A DNA stretch of 64,000 nucleotides from Bacteroidota bacterium. Lineage in GTDB: Bacteria; Bacteroidota; Bacteroidia; B-17B0; Aurantibacillaceae. The translations under genes and the position numbers were made by a program. The notes under the pieces were generated by a model. It made no database searches, had not been told where the DNA came from, and worked only from the letters and a program-made list of their open reading frames with translations. Shown piece after piece: positions 37,318-45,370 of this stretch (positions within the stretch are counted from its first letter, which is position 1; every line of letters starts with the position of its first letter). The DNA lies in contig JAJONO010000009.1 of NCBI GenBank assembly GCA_021323535.1, forward strand, positions 1-64,000. The letters are read 5' to 3'.

Positions 37318-37390
37318 ATTTCTGTTATTTATCCCGGAAGCTAAAAGTGTCATAGCGCTTTTCCGCATCCGGGTTTCTTGTTTGTTTTGT

Positions 37391-37413
37391 GGCAAAGCAG
37401 CTTTTGCTTTACC
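37391..37413. other. Intergenic hairpin between lipoprotein and OmpA genes
   Basis: GGCAAAGCA pairs with TGCTTTACC with one G-T wobble around a 5-base loop. There is no T run on either side. It may act as a weak terminator or processing site after the OmpA-family gene. Confidence 0.35.
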
Positions 37414-37436
37414 GGGTTATTATTTATTGGATTGGT

Positions 37437-39410
37437 TTATTTTTTGTCAAGTATTCTCATCTCAACTCTTCTGTCGGTGGTTCGTTCCGTTGCAACAGCG
37501 GTTGAAGCAGATTTTGTGTTAAGAGAACTAACTTCCCCTTTCCCCTTAGCAACCATTCTATGTTTCTCAATTCCTTTTTCATGGAGGTAGTCGATCACAG
37601 ATTGCGCACGGGCAAGAGATAGCTGCCTGTTATATTCGTCGCTTCCTTTGGAATCGGCATAACCCGCAATTTCAATCACCACATTAGGATTTTTTTTCAT
37701 GAAGGTGTAAAGTTTATCGAGTTCAGGTTTTGAAAAAGGCTTTAACTCAGATTGATCGAAATCGAAAAAAATATTATTCAGAACGACTTTTGAACCTGTT
37801 TTTAATCCGGTAAGGCTTACATCTTTTTTATTTTCATTGTAGTTATTTTCAGAACCTACATTTTTATTGTCGGAATAAAATAACAGGCCGTCTGCTTCAT
37901 AAGAAATATTGTAATTGCCCGGAGTGAGCACAAACATATATTCACCGGTTTTGGAATTTGTTTTATAAACTCCTTCCACTTTGTTTGTCTTGTTATCTGT
38001 AATGGTGATCACTGCGCTTTTGGGAGCTTGCGAAGAATCAACAACAACACCTTTTAACAACGACAATGGCGCTGATTCTGTTCTGTCCGGAAAACTAACT
38101 GTGTAATTATCTTTTTCACCAAATCCATTTTCGCGGTTGGAAGTGTAATAGGCTTTTTGTTTATCAGGAGATACTGCGTAGAAAACATCATCGCCTGTTG
38201 AGTTGATCGGATATCCCACATTGGTAGGCTCGAGCCACACTTTATTATTCGATGGCAACGTACGGCTGTAAAAAACATCATAACCGCCCATGGTCTTATG
38301 TCCTTTTGAACTGAAGTATAAAGTCACACCATCGGGATGAATAAACGGTGTGTATTCGTCGTAAGGCGTGTTAATGGTCGGGCCAAGATTTGATGGTCTT
38401 CCCCAATCGCCGCCGGGAAGTTTTGTGCTTTTATAAATATCGGTTCCACCATGTCCACCCGGACGATCGCTTACAAAGTACATGGTATTTCCATCGGCAG
38501 AAATTACCGCGCAGGGTTCCCAGAATTCGCTGTTGATATTTGAATTTAATTTTACGGGGATTGTCCAGTTAGCTCCATCAAGATGACTCGAATAAATATT
38601 TCCGTTACCGAAGTCATCCTTATAGATAAGCATTTCCTGTCCGTCGGCAGAAAGAGCAATTGCAGCTTCGTTTCCAACGGTATTAATCGGCGCGCCTATA
38701 TTTGATGTGATCCATTCATTTCCTTTTTTCTTAGAAACATAAATATCTTCGAAATAAAGTCCTCCGTCATAGGTTTTCCCTCCTGTATTTTCAGGACGTC
38801 GCGATGTAAATATCATAGTAGATTGATCGGCTGTAAGACGCGGGGAATAATCGGCGTAAGGAGAATTGATGGCGGCCCCCATATTAGCAATCTTTACTTC
38901 AACAGGATTAGCGCGCAGTTCTTTCCCGGTTAAACACATTTCAATTTTTCGTGTGATCTCTTTTGCGTTCACACTATTGATACGGTTGCCAATGACAAGC
39001 TGCCTGTACTTTTTATAAACGGTAATGGCCCTGTCAAAATCAGAATTTAAATGATAAGCGTCACCCAACAAGCGGTATGCTTTAAAAGGCGCATGACGTT
39101 CTTTCTGATTTTCCTCATTCACATTAAGAGCAGTTAGATTTGTGGCACGTTCCAGGAAAGGAATCGCCAGTTTTGGATTTGCTCCTGTATTAAGATAACA
39201 GGCTCCGATCTTATAACACAGATTACTGTTGGACGTATCGGTTTTATAAACCTGCAGAAAAACCGCGAGGGCCTCTTTATAATTTCCATTCACGTACAAT
39301 TCGGTTGCACGGTTCATTTTCTTTTCAGTTCCTTTTGGAAGTCCTGCTTTCAATGTTACAGGCAAAGTGAACAAAATCATAAGAAGGCAAATCCTGATTA
39401 CTGTTTTCAT
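37437..39410 (-). CDS. OmpA-family protein with TPR and PD40 repeats
   Basis: A 657-residue protein from the ATG at 39410; a start at 39428 would lie at the predicted transcript start and is rejected. Order: signal peptide (about 1-22), TPR-like helices (about 25-145), PD40/WD40-type beta-propeller repeats (about 200-440; SADGNTMYFVSDRPGGHGG, HPDGVTLYFSSKGH), a carboxypeptidase-regulatory-like sandwich (about 445-530) and a C-terminal OmpA peptidoglycan-binding domain (IFFDFDQSELKPFSK, GYADSKGSDEYNRQLSLARA). Such proteins anchor outer-membrane complexes to the cell wall in Bacteroidota, some as PorE or Pal-like parts. A sigma-54-like motif lies 28 bases upstream. Confidence 0.9.
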   Translation of the reverse strand: MKTVIRICLLMILFTLPVTLKAGLPKGTEKKMNRATELYVNGNYKEALAVFLQVYKTDTSNSNLCYKIGACYLNTGANPKLAIPFLERATNLTALNVNEENQKERHAPFKAYRLLGDAYHLNSDFDRAITVYKKYRQLVIGNRINSVNAKEITRKIEMCLTGKELRANPVEVKIANMGAAINSPYADYSPRLTADQSTMIFTSRRPENTGGKTYDGGLYFEDIYVSKKKGNEWITSNIGAPINTVGNEAAIALSADGQEMLIYKDDFGNGNIYSSHLDGANWTIPVKLNSNINSEFWEPCAVISADGNTMYFVSDRPGGHGGTDIYKSTKLPGGDWGRPSNLGPTINTPYDEYTPFIHPDGVTLYFSSKGHKTMGGYDVFYSRTLPSNNKVWLEPTNVGYPINSTGDDVFYAVSPDKQKAYYTSNRENGFGEKDNYTVSFPDRTESAPLSLLKGVVVDSSQAPKSAVITITDNKTNKVEGVYKTNSKTGEYMFVLTPGNYNISYEADGLLFYSDNKNVGSENNYNENKKDVSLTGLKTGSKVVLNNIFFDFDQSELKPFSKPELDKLYTFMKKNPNVVIEIAGYADSKGSDEYNRQLSLARAQSVIDYLHEKGIEKHRMVAKGKGEVSSLNTKSASTAVATERTTDRRVEMRILDKK

Positions 39411-39437
39411 TTCAACAAAGCATTTCATTCTATCAGC

Positions 39438-39452
39438 TAAATTACCGTGCCT
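39438..39452 (-). promoter_or_regulatory. Sigma-54-like promoter motif before the OmpA-family gene
   Basis: Minus strand AGGCACGGTAATTTA: -24 GGCACG and TTTA at -12. The predicted start near 39426 supports translation from 39410. Confidence 0.55.
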
Positions 39453-39532
39453 GATAACGCGTGCGCACTTCTATTCGGTGGCTGGGCGCTTTGTATCGCT
39501 TAAACCCAAAAAAGTTAGATCAGGAAAATAAA

Positions 39533-39558
39533 AAAGGAGACCACTGTGGATCTCCTTT
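39533..39558 (-). terminator. Terminator of the coiled-coil lipoprotein operon
   Basis: AAAGGAGA pairs with TCTCCTTT, with CCA/TGG extending the stem. On the minus strand it is followed by a T run, 17 bases after the stop at 39576. Confidence 0.85.
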
Positions 39559-39575
39559 CATATTTAAACTAAAAT

Positions 39576-40022
39576 TTACCTTTTGTTATCTATCGAAAAG
39601 TCCTTTAAAGACTTGCCCAATTCATCCATATCATGATTGAATTCGCGCTTAAAATCCTGCCAGTTCTCATTTACTTTAGACTTATCGTCGTTTAGCCTGT
39701 CTTTCATTTTTCTGTTCCGGTCCTTAAGTTCGCTGATACGTTCTTCATATTCGGCTTTCATACGATTATCAGCTGTCGCGGTTTTTGCACGGAGCTCTTC
39801 AATTCTTTTGTCATTCTCTTCAATTCTCATTTCCGAAGAGTGTTTAAATTCAGCCCTTTCTTTTTCAAGTTCGGCTTCATTGATAACAATTCTTTCTTCT
39901 TTGGTTTCAATGCTCGTCTCAACGTTTGGTTTTTCAACCGGTTCATGTTTTTGCTTACACGAATGAAATGTTGACAGAAGCATTAATCCCGAGGCAAACA
40001 ATACAATTTGTTTTGTTTTCAT
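39576..40022 (-). CDS. Coiled-coil lipoprotein, sll1863-type stress family possible
   Basis: A 148-residue protein with a lipoprotein signal (MKTKQIVLFASGLMLLSTFHSC). The remainder is a highly charged helical coiled coil ending KREFNHDMDELGKSLKDFS, a pattern seen in coiled-coil proteins annotated as sll1863-family stress proteins. It follows the PorT-like barrel by 21 bases and shares its promoter at 40741-40755. Function otherwise unknown. Confidence 0.75.
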   Translation of the reverse strand: MKTKQIVLFASGLMLLSTFHSCKQKHEPVEKPNVETSIETKEERIVINEAELEKERAEFKHSSEMRIEENDKRIEELRAKTATADNRMKAEYEERISELKDRNRKMKDRLNDDKSKVNENWQDFKREFNHDMDELGKSLKDFSIDNKR

Positions 40023-40043
40023 GGTGATATTTTTAATTTACCG

Positions 40044-40715
40044 TTAAAATATTCTGAATCCTATTGTTCCCTGCAACCATACATTTTTGTAACGCAAAGC
40101 GCCCGAGCTTCCATCGCTATAATTTGAAAGAAGATCGAATCCATAACGACCACTTACCACCAGGTTCCAGATATTCACATCAACACCAACTACAGCGCCG
40201 AGAATATTTTTTCTCAATGGGTCCTCATTTTTAAATTCCTGAGATTGTAAACCGCTGTTGGCTCCATCGAGATAAATATCGGTTTGGTTAATAAGATAAG
40301 CGTATTGAGGCCCTGCCATAAGTGTTATTGGCCTTACAGGTTTTAAAGCAAAGAGCAGAGGCACATCCACATAACTTGTAGTGCGGATAAGATCGTAACT
40401 TGTTCCCATATCCTGTTTTCGCGCTTTAAAACCTTTCTGGGAATATAATACCTCGGGGTGGATACCAAAGTATTTTCCCAATGGAATATCGGCAAATCCA
40501 CCACCTGCGAATCCATACTTAGAATAGGTCTGGTATGAACTAGTGGTTTCGTCATATACGTTCGAAAGATTGGATCCAAGCTTGATCCCAAGGTGAAGTC
40601 TGTTCCTGCTATCGCGGCTGCGTCGTCTTTCTTTTTCCTCTTCTTCGTTTTCAGGAGCTTGTGCGCTTATAAGGCCTGCGCTAAGCAGTGCCAGTATGAT
40701 CAGTAACTTTTTCAT
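40044..40715 (-). CDS. PorT-like outer-membrane beta-barrel protein
   Basis: A 223-residue protein with a signal peptide ending SAGLISAQ. A short charged segment (EEEKERRRSRDSRN) precedes a barrel of eight or so predicted strands (LHLGIKLGSNLSNVYDE, LGKYFGIHPEVLYSQKGF, LMAGPQYAYLI, VSGRYGFDLL) ending in aromatic GTIGFRIF. This is the outer-membrane beta-barrel (PorT/porin-family) pattern of Bacteroidota. Ligand unknown. Divergent from the receiver gene at 40830, with a sigma-54-like motif on each strand between them. Confidence 0.85.
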   Translation of the reverse strand: MKKLLIILALLSAGLISAQAPENEEEEKERRRSRDSRNRLHLGIKLGSNLSNVYDETTSSYQTYSKYGFAGGGFADIPLGKYFGIHPEVLYSQKGFKARKQDMGTSYDLIRTTSYVDVPLLFALKPVRPITLMAGPQYAYLINQTDIYLDGANSGLQSQEFKNEDPLRKNILGAVVGVDVNIWNLVVSGRYGFDLLSNYSDGSSGALRYKNVWLQGTIGFRIF

Positions 40716-40740
40716 GATTCAGAATTTTAATTACGTTCAT

Positions 40741-40755
40741 GTAAAGTGCATGCCA
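40741..40755 (-). promoter_or_regulatory. Sigma-54-like promoter motif before the PorT-like gene
   Basis: Minus strand TGGCATGCACTTTAC. The predicted start near 40729 is 14 bases before the ATG. The -12 half is TTAC. Confidence 0.5.
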
Positions 40756-40776
40756 TTGCGGTTACTTTATTTTAAC

Positions 40777-40791
40777 TGGCATGCTTTTTTA
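40777..40791 (+). promoter_or_regulatory. Sigma-54-like promoter motif before the receiver gene
   Basis: TGGCATGCTTTTTTA with a preceding C. TTTA sits at -12 and the predicted start near 40803 is 27 bases before the ATG. It is divergent from the motif at 40741-40755. Confidence 0.55.
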
Positions 40792-40829
40792 TTTTTATTA
40801 ACTGAAAAACAGTTAAAATATCCTGAACC

Positions 40830-41318
40830 ATGAAATCCCAAAAAATGAATGTTTTTATAGTTGACGATGACGCGTCGATGATCACTCTTGTAAAAAATCA
40901 TCTCGCAAAGCGATTTGGCAAGGAGCTAACTATTTCTTCGTTCGATAACGGAGAAAGCTGCCTGGAAGAGCTAAATGAAAACACACATGTGGTCATCCTC
41001 GACTATTATCTCAATGGAAAAAACGGGTTGGATATTCTTCAGCTTATCAAGAAAAAAAATCCTGCAACGGAAGTCATTATGTTATCTAACAATGAAGATA
41101 TTGTAGCTGCAATTGAATCCTTGAAAAGAGGCGCGTGGGATTACATTATAAAAGACACCGGTTCATTAAAAAGAATAAGCGCGCTCGTAAACAGATTATC
41201 GGAATCCATCCGGATCGTTCCTGAACCAGCAAAACTATCGAATTATGGCGCTTTTTTGTTTTTCACATTCACCACAATGGCTATTGCCATAACCGTTATT
41301 ATTAAATACTACTATTAG
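40830..41318 (+). CDS. Receiver-domain protein with C-terminal membrane anchor
   Basis: A 162-residue protein. Residues about 5-122 form a canonical receiver (FIVDDDASM, phospho-Asp in VVILDYYLNGKNG, Ser in IMLSNNED, Lys in YIIKDTG). Residues about 138-158 are one transmembrane helix followed by KYYY. There is no output domain. It has exactly the length and layout of the protein at 25159-25647, but all phosphorylation residues are intact here. It is probably tail-anchored with the receiver in the cytoplasm. The 3' end overlaps the convergent gene at 41302 by 17 bases. Confidence 0.9.
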   Translation: MKSQKMNVFIVDDDASMITLVKNHLAKRFGKELTISSFDNGESCLEELNENTHVVILDYYLNGKNGLDILQLIKKKNPATEVIMLSNNEDIVAAIESLKRGAWDYIIKDTGSLKRISALVNRLSESIRIVPEPAKLSNYGAFLFFTFTTMAIAITVIIKYYY

Positions 41319-41763
41319 GTTTTTCTTTCTTTCCATGGATACCATGTTTTCTCGCGCTTCTTTCATGAGCTTCGTCAATAGAATGCGATTGCTGAATATT
41401 TTTCTCTTTCATGGCAAGTTCGCTTAGTTTGAAATAATATTTCTGTATCGTTTTCAGTTCTTCTTCTGTTAATCCTTCCACATTTACCAGCCTGTTGCTT
41501 GCCGTTTCGTGTGAAGCCACCAATTCGTTTAATTTTAACTGAATAGCGAGCGATTCTTTATTCTGCGATTTCTGAATAAGAAATACCATCAGGAAAGTAA
41601 CAATAGTTGTTCCTGTGTTAATGATGAGTTGCCAGGTTTCTGAAAAATCAAACAGAGGACCCGTGATCAGCCAGACAACAACAAGAAGCACAGCTATGCT
41701 GAATGCCGGGGAACTTCCTGCAGCGGCGGTTACTTTCGCCGAAAACTTCTCAAAGAAATTCAT
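41302..41763 (-). CDS. Low-affinity iron permease family protein
   Basis: A 153-residue protein from the ATG at 41763 (the frame extends to 41796). It starts MNFFEKFSAKVTAAAGSS, then two transmembrane helices (about 20-40 and 50-70) and a charged cytoplasmic tail ending in HERSARKHGIHGKKEK. The opening pattern and two-helix layout fit the small bacterial members of the low-affinity iron permease family (PF04120). Transport itself is unproven for such short members. It follows rpoN closely and probably ends that operon. Confidence 0.75.
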   Translation of the reverse strand: MNFFEKFSAKVTAAAGSSPAFSIAVLLVVVWLITGPLFDFSETWQLIINTGTTIVTFLMVFLIQKSQNKESLAIQLKLNELVASHETASNRLVNVEGLTEEELKTIQKYYFKLSELAMKEKNIQQSHSIDEAHERSARKHGIHGKKEKPNSSI

Positions 41764-41805
41764 CCGCGTCTTTCTTTTTTTAAGAAGTGGTTTCATCTTA
41801 AAAAT

Positions 41806-43254
41806 CTAAATGGTCATCTGCTGCTTTCTTCGCATTTCGCTGTTTGGTATACCCGACAATTCGCGGTATTTTACTACGGTTCGTCTGGCGATCGTAATTT
41901 CTTTCGCCTTCAGTAAATGCATGATGTCTGAATCGGAAAGTGGTTTCGATTTATCCTCGCCTTTCACGATCTGCTGTATAAGTTCCTGAACCTGCAATGA
42001 GGTTGCTGATGATGAATCGGCTTTTTCTGAAGAAATGGCGCGCATGAATAAATTTTTCAGGCTGAAAATACCGAATGGTGTCTGAACGTGTTTATTGCTG
42101 GTGATACGTGACACTGTACTCAGATCATAACCGGTTTTAGTGGCAATGTCCTGCAATATCATCGGATGAAGTTCGCGCGGGTCGCCACTCCTGAAAAAAT
42201 CGGGCTGCATCTGAGCGATGGCCGACATGACTTTCATCATAGTAGTTTCTCGTTCCTTAAGGGCGTTGATAAGCGAGTTGGCATCGCTCACCAGGTTTTG
42301 AAAATAATTTTCGGCTTGCTTTTTCTCAGAATTATTAGTGATATTGAGATTAGCGTTTGTAGCGTATTCGGGGTTAATACGAAGCTTCACAAACTCAGAA
42401 GATGTGAGCGACACTACTAACTGCGAGTCTTCTACCGTGACCTCAAAATCGGGGATGATCTGTTCCTTTAATAATTCGTATCTGTTCGTTTCTGTCACCG
42501 GTTTTGGATTTAATTTACTTATATACATAATGCATTTTTCCAGTTCTTCACCACTTGCCTCAAGATGCGCTTTTATTTTAGGAAACTGGCGCTGAACAAA
42601 TTCGTTATAATAATCTCTGATCAATCTCAAAGAAAGATCGTGTGTGCGAGAGCCTTTTACATTTCTTTTTTCGAGTTGAATGACAAGGCATTCATGAAGA
42701 TCGCGGGCACCAACACCAGCCGGTTCACAGCTCTGAATCGCCTCAAGCGCTTTCTTCACTTTTTCCTCCTGCACTACTTTCCCTTCCATGAAACTGTAAT
42801 CGTCTGCAACCTCCGCAATAGGTCTCCTGAGGTAACCGTCGTCGTCAAGTTCATCGATAAGATAACAGGCAAGTTCAGTCATTTCTTCATCCAGGTTAAG
42901 CATGTGGATCTGGTCCTTGAGATTTTCCTGGAGCGAATTATACTGTATCACAGGAGCTTCATAATGATTATCGTTGTTTTGCCTCGTGTTTTTATCATAA
43001 GGCTCGTCGTCCTGCTCCCATAAGATTTCGGCATCGAACTCATCTTCTTCTTTTTTTGTTTCTTCTTCTGCATCGGGTTGCTCAGCTTCTGATTCCGTTT
43101 CAAGAACAGGATTCTGTTCAATTTCGTTGGCAATGTATTCCTGCAATGCGAAACCTGATAAATGCATGATGTGCATCAGCTTCAAATGCTGTTGCGACAT
43201 GTAATAACCCTGTTTCTGTTGCTGATTTTGCTTCTGACTCTGATAATGATTCAT
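41806..43254 (-). CDS. rpoN: RNA polymerase sigma-54 factor RpoN
   Basis: A 482-residue protein of normal length. The N-terminal activator-interacting region is Gln/Leu-rich (MSQQHLKLMHIMHLSGFALQ, with NPVLE), followed by an acidic linker (about 55-90). The core-binding domain is seen at CEPAGVGARDLHECL. A helix-turn-helix region (DIATKTGYDLSTVSRITSNK) precedes the C-terminal RpoN box ARRTVVKYRE, which reads the -24 promoter element. Sigma-54 needs an AAA+ activator, and none is encoded in this window. It is the fourth gene of a minus-strand operon (ytxH-like, holin-like, unknown, rpoN, iron permease-like) with a sigma-54-like motif at its head, so autoregulation is plausible. Confidence 0.97.
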   Translation of the reverse strand: MNHYQSQKQNQQQKQGYYMSQQHLKLMHIMHLSGFALQEYIANEIEQNPVLETESEAEQPDAEEETKKEEDEFDAEILWEQDDEPYDKNTRQNNDNHYEAPVIQYNSLQENLKDQIHMLNLDEEMTELACYLIDELDDDGYLRRPIAEVADDYSFMEGKVVQEEKVKKALEAIQSCEPAGVGARDLHECLVIQLEKRNVKGSRTHDLSLRLIRDYYNEFVQRQFPKIKAHLEASGEELEKCIMYISKLNPKPVTETNRYELLKEQIIPDFEVTVEDSQLVVSLTSSEFVKLRINPEYATNANLNITNNSEKKQAENYFQNLVSDANSLINALKERETTMMKVMSAIAQMQPDFFRSGDPRELHPMILQDIATKTGYDLSTVSRITSNKHVQTPFGIFSLKNLFMRAISSEKADSSSATSLQVQELIQQIVKGEDKSKPLSDSDIMHLLKAKEITIARRTVVKYRELSGIPNSEMRRKQQMTI

Positions 43255-43272
43255 AATAAAAACGTTTTAATT

Positions 43273-43668
43273 CTACTTTTGTTCAGCCACATGTACCTTG
43301 CCTTTTTTACCGGCAACACGGGATACCATGCGGCCGACCCAGTCAAAGATTTCGGCTTTGTGATTTTCTACAATATTACTTGCTGTGCTTTTTATCAGAT
43401 ATGGAACAATGAGTCGTGATAAAAAACCTGATTTTCTTAATGCTAGTTTTGCTACATAGTTGGCCACTTGTCCTACAGAATTTCCAAGCAGATGATTTTC
43501 TTTATGTCCAAGAATTTTTTCCGTGCCTTTGGTAATTACATTAGCCGGCTCAAATGAAGCTTTGATCTCAGCATAACTGATTCTTATCTCGGTTTCGAGC
43601 TCTCTCCTTCTCAAAAGCAAGCGGCGTTTTTCTATACGCAGTTCCTGTAATGTGTTAATCCTCCTCAT
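43273..43668 (-). CDS. Hypothetical protein of the rpoN operon
   Basis: A 131-residue protein. The first 35 residues are a highly charged helix (LRIEKRRLLLRRRELETEIR), followed by a mixed region with amphipathic rather than clearly transmembrane helices (QVANYVAKLALRKSGF, RLIVPYLIKSTASNIV). Not recognised by family. It overlaps the holin-like gene by 14 bases and precedes rpoN by 18, which indicates co-translation. In this position it may assist YtxH and the holin-like protein at the inner membrane. Confidence 0.7.
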   Translation of the reverse strand: MRRINTLQELRIEKRRLLLRRRELETEIRISYAEIKASFEPANVITKGTEKILGHKENHLLGNSVGQVANYVAKLALRKSGFLSRLIVPYLIKSTASNIVENHKAEIFDWVGRMVSRVAGKKGKVHVAEQK

Positions 43669-44020
43669 GGAAATTTATTTTTTTAAGTACGGCATTAATG
43701 ATCGGCAACCTGATCCAGTCTTTTCGTTTTATGTACAACACTGATCCTACAACCAGATAAAATACACCAACAACACAGAAACCTTTAAAAAAGCTATCGA
43801 AATAATAAGCCAGGTACATAGCGGTTCCAACACTCAGCAACAACAACGCAAAGGCTACCATAATTCCGAAAATAGCAATTGATGCTATGGATGCGAGAAT
43901 ATCCGATACCTTATCCTGAACATCAATAGCAACAAGATCGAAACGCGTTTCCGCACACTCGACCACGTTGCTGATCAGCTTTTCCATTTTGCCCCCTTCA
44001 GACTTTTTTTCCTCTTCCAT
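43655..44020 (-). CDS. Phage-holin-family (holin-X/superfamily III) membrane protein
   Basis: A 121-residue protein with two transmembrane helices (about 44-68 and 76-97) between charged ends. This is the pattern of PF07332-type proteins, which are chromosomal in many bacteria and often sit next to YtxH proteins. Despite the name there is no phage context here. It overlaps the next gene by 14 bases. It probably belongs to an envelope-stress set. Confidence 0.8.
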   Translation of the reverse strand: MEEEKKSEGGKMEKLISNVVECAETRFDLVAIDVQDKVSDILASIASIAIFGIMVAFALLLLSVGTAMYLAYYFDSFFKGFCVVGVFYLVVGSVLYIKRKDWIRLPIINAVLKKINFHEED

Positions 44021-44042
44021 AGGTACCGTTTACTTAGAACAA

Positions 44043-44345
44043 TTACATGCTATGATTAGAATTGGTTGAAGCGGTTTTCTTTCCTTTTGAAGAATAGTTG
44101 TCCACTTCATCTTCCACTTTTGAACGCAGATCGTCTGCTTTCGACATGGCTTTTTCTTTCATTTCTTCCAGTGCCGCTTTTCCTTCGTTGATTTTTTCAG
44201 CGAGGTCGTCGATCAATCCTTCCGCATCTTCTTTGATTTTTTGTCTCAGTTTACTTCCTTTATCAGGAGCAAATAATAATCCGAGTACCGCGCCTGCTGC
44301 CGCACCTAAAACGAGGGCCCCTAAAATTTTGGTGTTATCTTTCAT
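44043..44345 (-). CDS. YtxH domain protein
   Basis: A 100-residue protein: an N-terminal membrane helix with Gly/Ala stripes (LGALVLGAAAGAVLGLLFAP) followed by the classic DKGSKLRQKIKED and an amphipathic Lys/Glu coiled segment. This is the YtxH family, a small stress-associated membrane protein. It is the first gene of the rpoN operon, 22 bases before the holin-like gene, and a sigma-54-like motif lies 47 bases upstream. Confidence 0.9.
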   Translation of the reverse strand: MKDNTKILGALVLGAAAGAVLGLLFAPDKGSKLRQKIKEDAEGLIDDLAEKINEGKAALEEMKEKAMSKADDLRSKVEDEVDNYSSKGKKTASTNSNHSM

Positions 44346-44391
44346 AATGATGATTTTTATATTTTTTGAACGTTAATTCTACCATAGATAT

Positions 44392-44406
44392 GGAATAATC
44401 GTGCCG
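44392..44406 (-). promoter_or_regulatory. Sigma-54-like promoter motif before the ytxH-rpoN operon
   Basis: Minus strand CGGCACGATTATTCC: -24 GGCACG, -12 half TTCC with a C at the position of the canonical GC. The predicted start near 44380 gives a leader of about 35 bases. If functional, RpoN would drive its own operon. Confidence 0.55.
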
Positions 44407-44484
44407 AATTTTAATACAGCTAAACCCTTGTGTTTCTTAAAATATTTAATCTAAATCGGGTAAATCCATAGACAGACTGTGGAA

Positions 44485-44563
44485 TTAATTCCTTTCGCTA
44501 TATAAAACCTTTGGTTATCTATCCCACACGGCAAAGGCACTGCTTTTGAATTAAAGGAATTAA
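44485..44563. repeat. 11-bp inverted repeat flanking a promoter motif
   Basis: TTAATTCCTTT (44485-44495) is the exact complement of AAAGGAATTAA (44553-44563). The arms enclose the sigma-54-like motif at 44535-44549, and the right arm covers the predicted transcript start. It may be an operator or activator site, or it may be chance. Confidence 0.5.
44535..44549 (+). promoter_or_regulatory. Sigma-54-like promoter motif before mlaE
   Basis: AGGCACTGCTTTTGA: -24 GGCAC, -12 half TTGA, one base from canonical TTGC. The predicted start near 44561 is 27 bases before the ATG. Confidence 0.55.
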
Positions 44564-44587
44564 AACGGGATAACCGTTCAGAACAAT

Positions 44588-45370
44588 ATGGGATCTTATA
44601 AATACTCTTCCCGGGCCAAGGATAAAACAACTTTTTTTTCGGAGATTGGAAACATCGCCGTCTTTTCAGGGAGAACATTGCGCTATACTTTTTCTTTTCC
44701 TTTTGAGTTCAGGGAATTTCTCAAACAATGTTACGCTATTGGAAACCTGTCGTTAGGTTTGGTTGCAATTACAGGCGCTATTATGGGAATAGTTCTTACC
44801 ATTCAATCACGCCCGGTGCTTAGTGATTTTGGAGCTGAAGCTATGTTACCTCAAATGGTAGCTGTGTCGATCGTAAGAGAAATTGGGCCGGTGATAACGG
44901 CGCTTATCTGCGCAGGGAAAGTTGGTTCTGGAATGGGTGCCGAACTTGGTTCCATGAAAGTTACAGAACAGATTGACGCGATGGAAGTATCTGCAACTCT
45001 CCCGATAAAATACCTGGTTGTTACCCGTGTACTGGCCGCTACACTTATGGTACCCATACTTGTTGTATTTGCCGACGCGCTAGGATTATTAGGAAGCTGG
45101 GTAGGAACAAATATTAAAGGAAGCGTGAATATTGTTTTATTTTTTTCTCACGCGTTCAGTTCACTCGATTTTATTGATCTTGTTCCCGCGCTCATCAAAT
45201 CTTTTTTCTTCGGCGCTGTAATTGGATTGATAGGGTGTTACAAAGGATACACCGCTGGCAAAGGAACGGAAAGTGTTGGCGTTGCTGCTAACTCGGCGGT
45301 AGTATTATCATCGCTTCTTATTATTATAGTTGATCTTGTAGCTGTACAAATAACCGATCTTATGCTATGA
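44588..45370 (+). CDS. mlaE: MlaE-family ABC transporter permease
   Basis: A 260-residue inner-membrane protein with about five to six membrane segments and the family core GAIMGIVLTIQ, REIGPVITALICAGKVGSGMGAELG and MKVTEQIDAMEV. MlaE forms a dimeric channel that moves phospholipid with MlaF and MlaD. The stop overlaps the mlaF start (ATGA), so the two are coupled. Direction of transport cannot be read from sequence. Confidence 0.93.
   Translation: MGSYKYSSRAKDKTTFFSEIGNIAVFSGRTLRYTFSFPFEFREFLKQCYAIGNLSLGLVAITGAIMGIVLTIQSRPVLSDFGAEAMLPQMVAVSIVREIGPVITALICAGKVGSGMGAELGSMKVTEQIDAMEVSATLPIKYLVVTRVLAATLMVPILVVFADALGLLGSWVGTNIKGSVNIVLFFSHAFSSLDFIDLVPALIKSFFFGAVIGLIGCYKGYTAGKGTESVGVAANSAVVLSSLLIIIVDLVAVQITDLML

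Noticed and set aside
43655-44020. Prophage indicated by a holin-family gene
   Set aside because: No other phage gene lies nearby, and the family is chromosomal beside YtxH in many bacteria.
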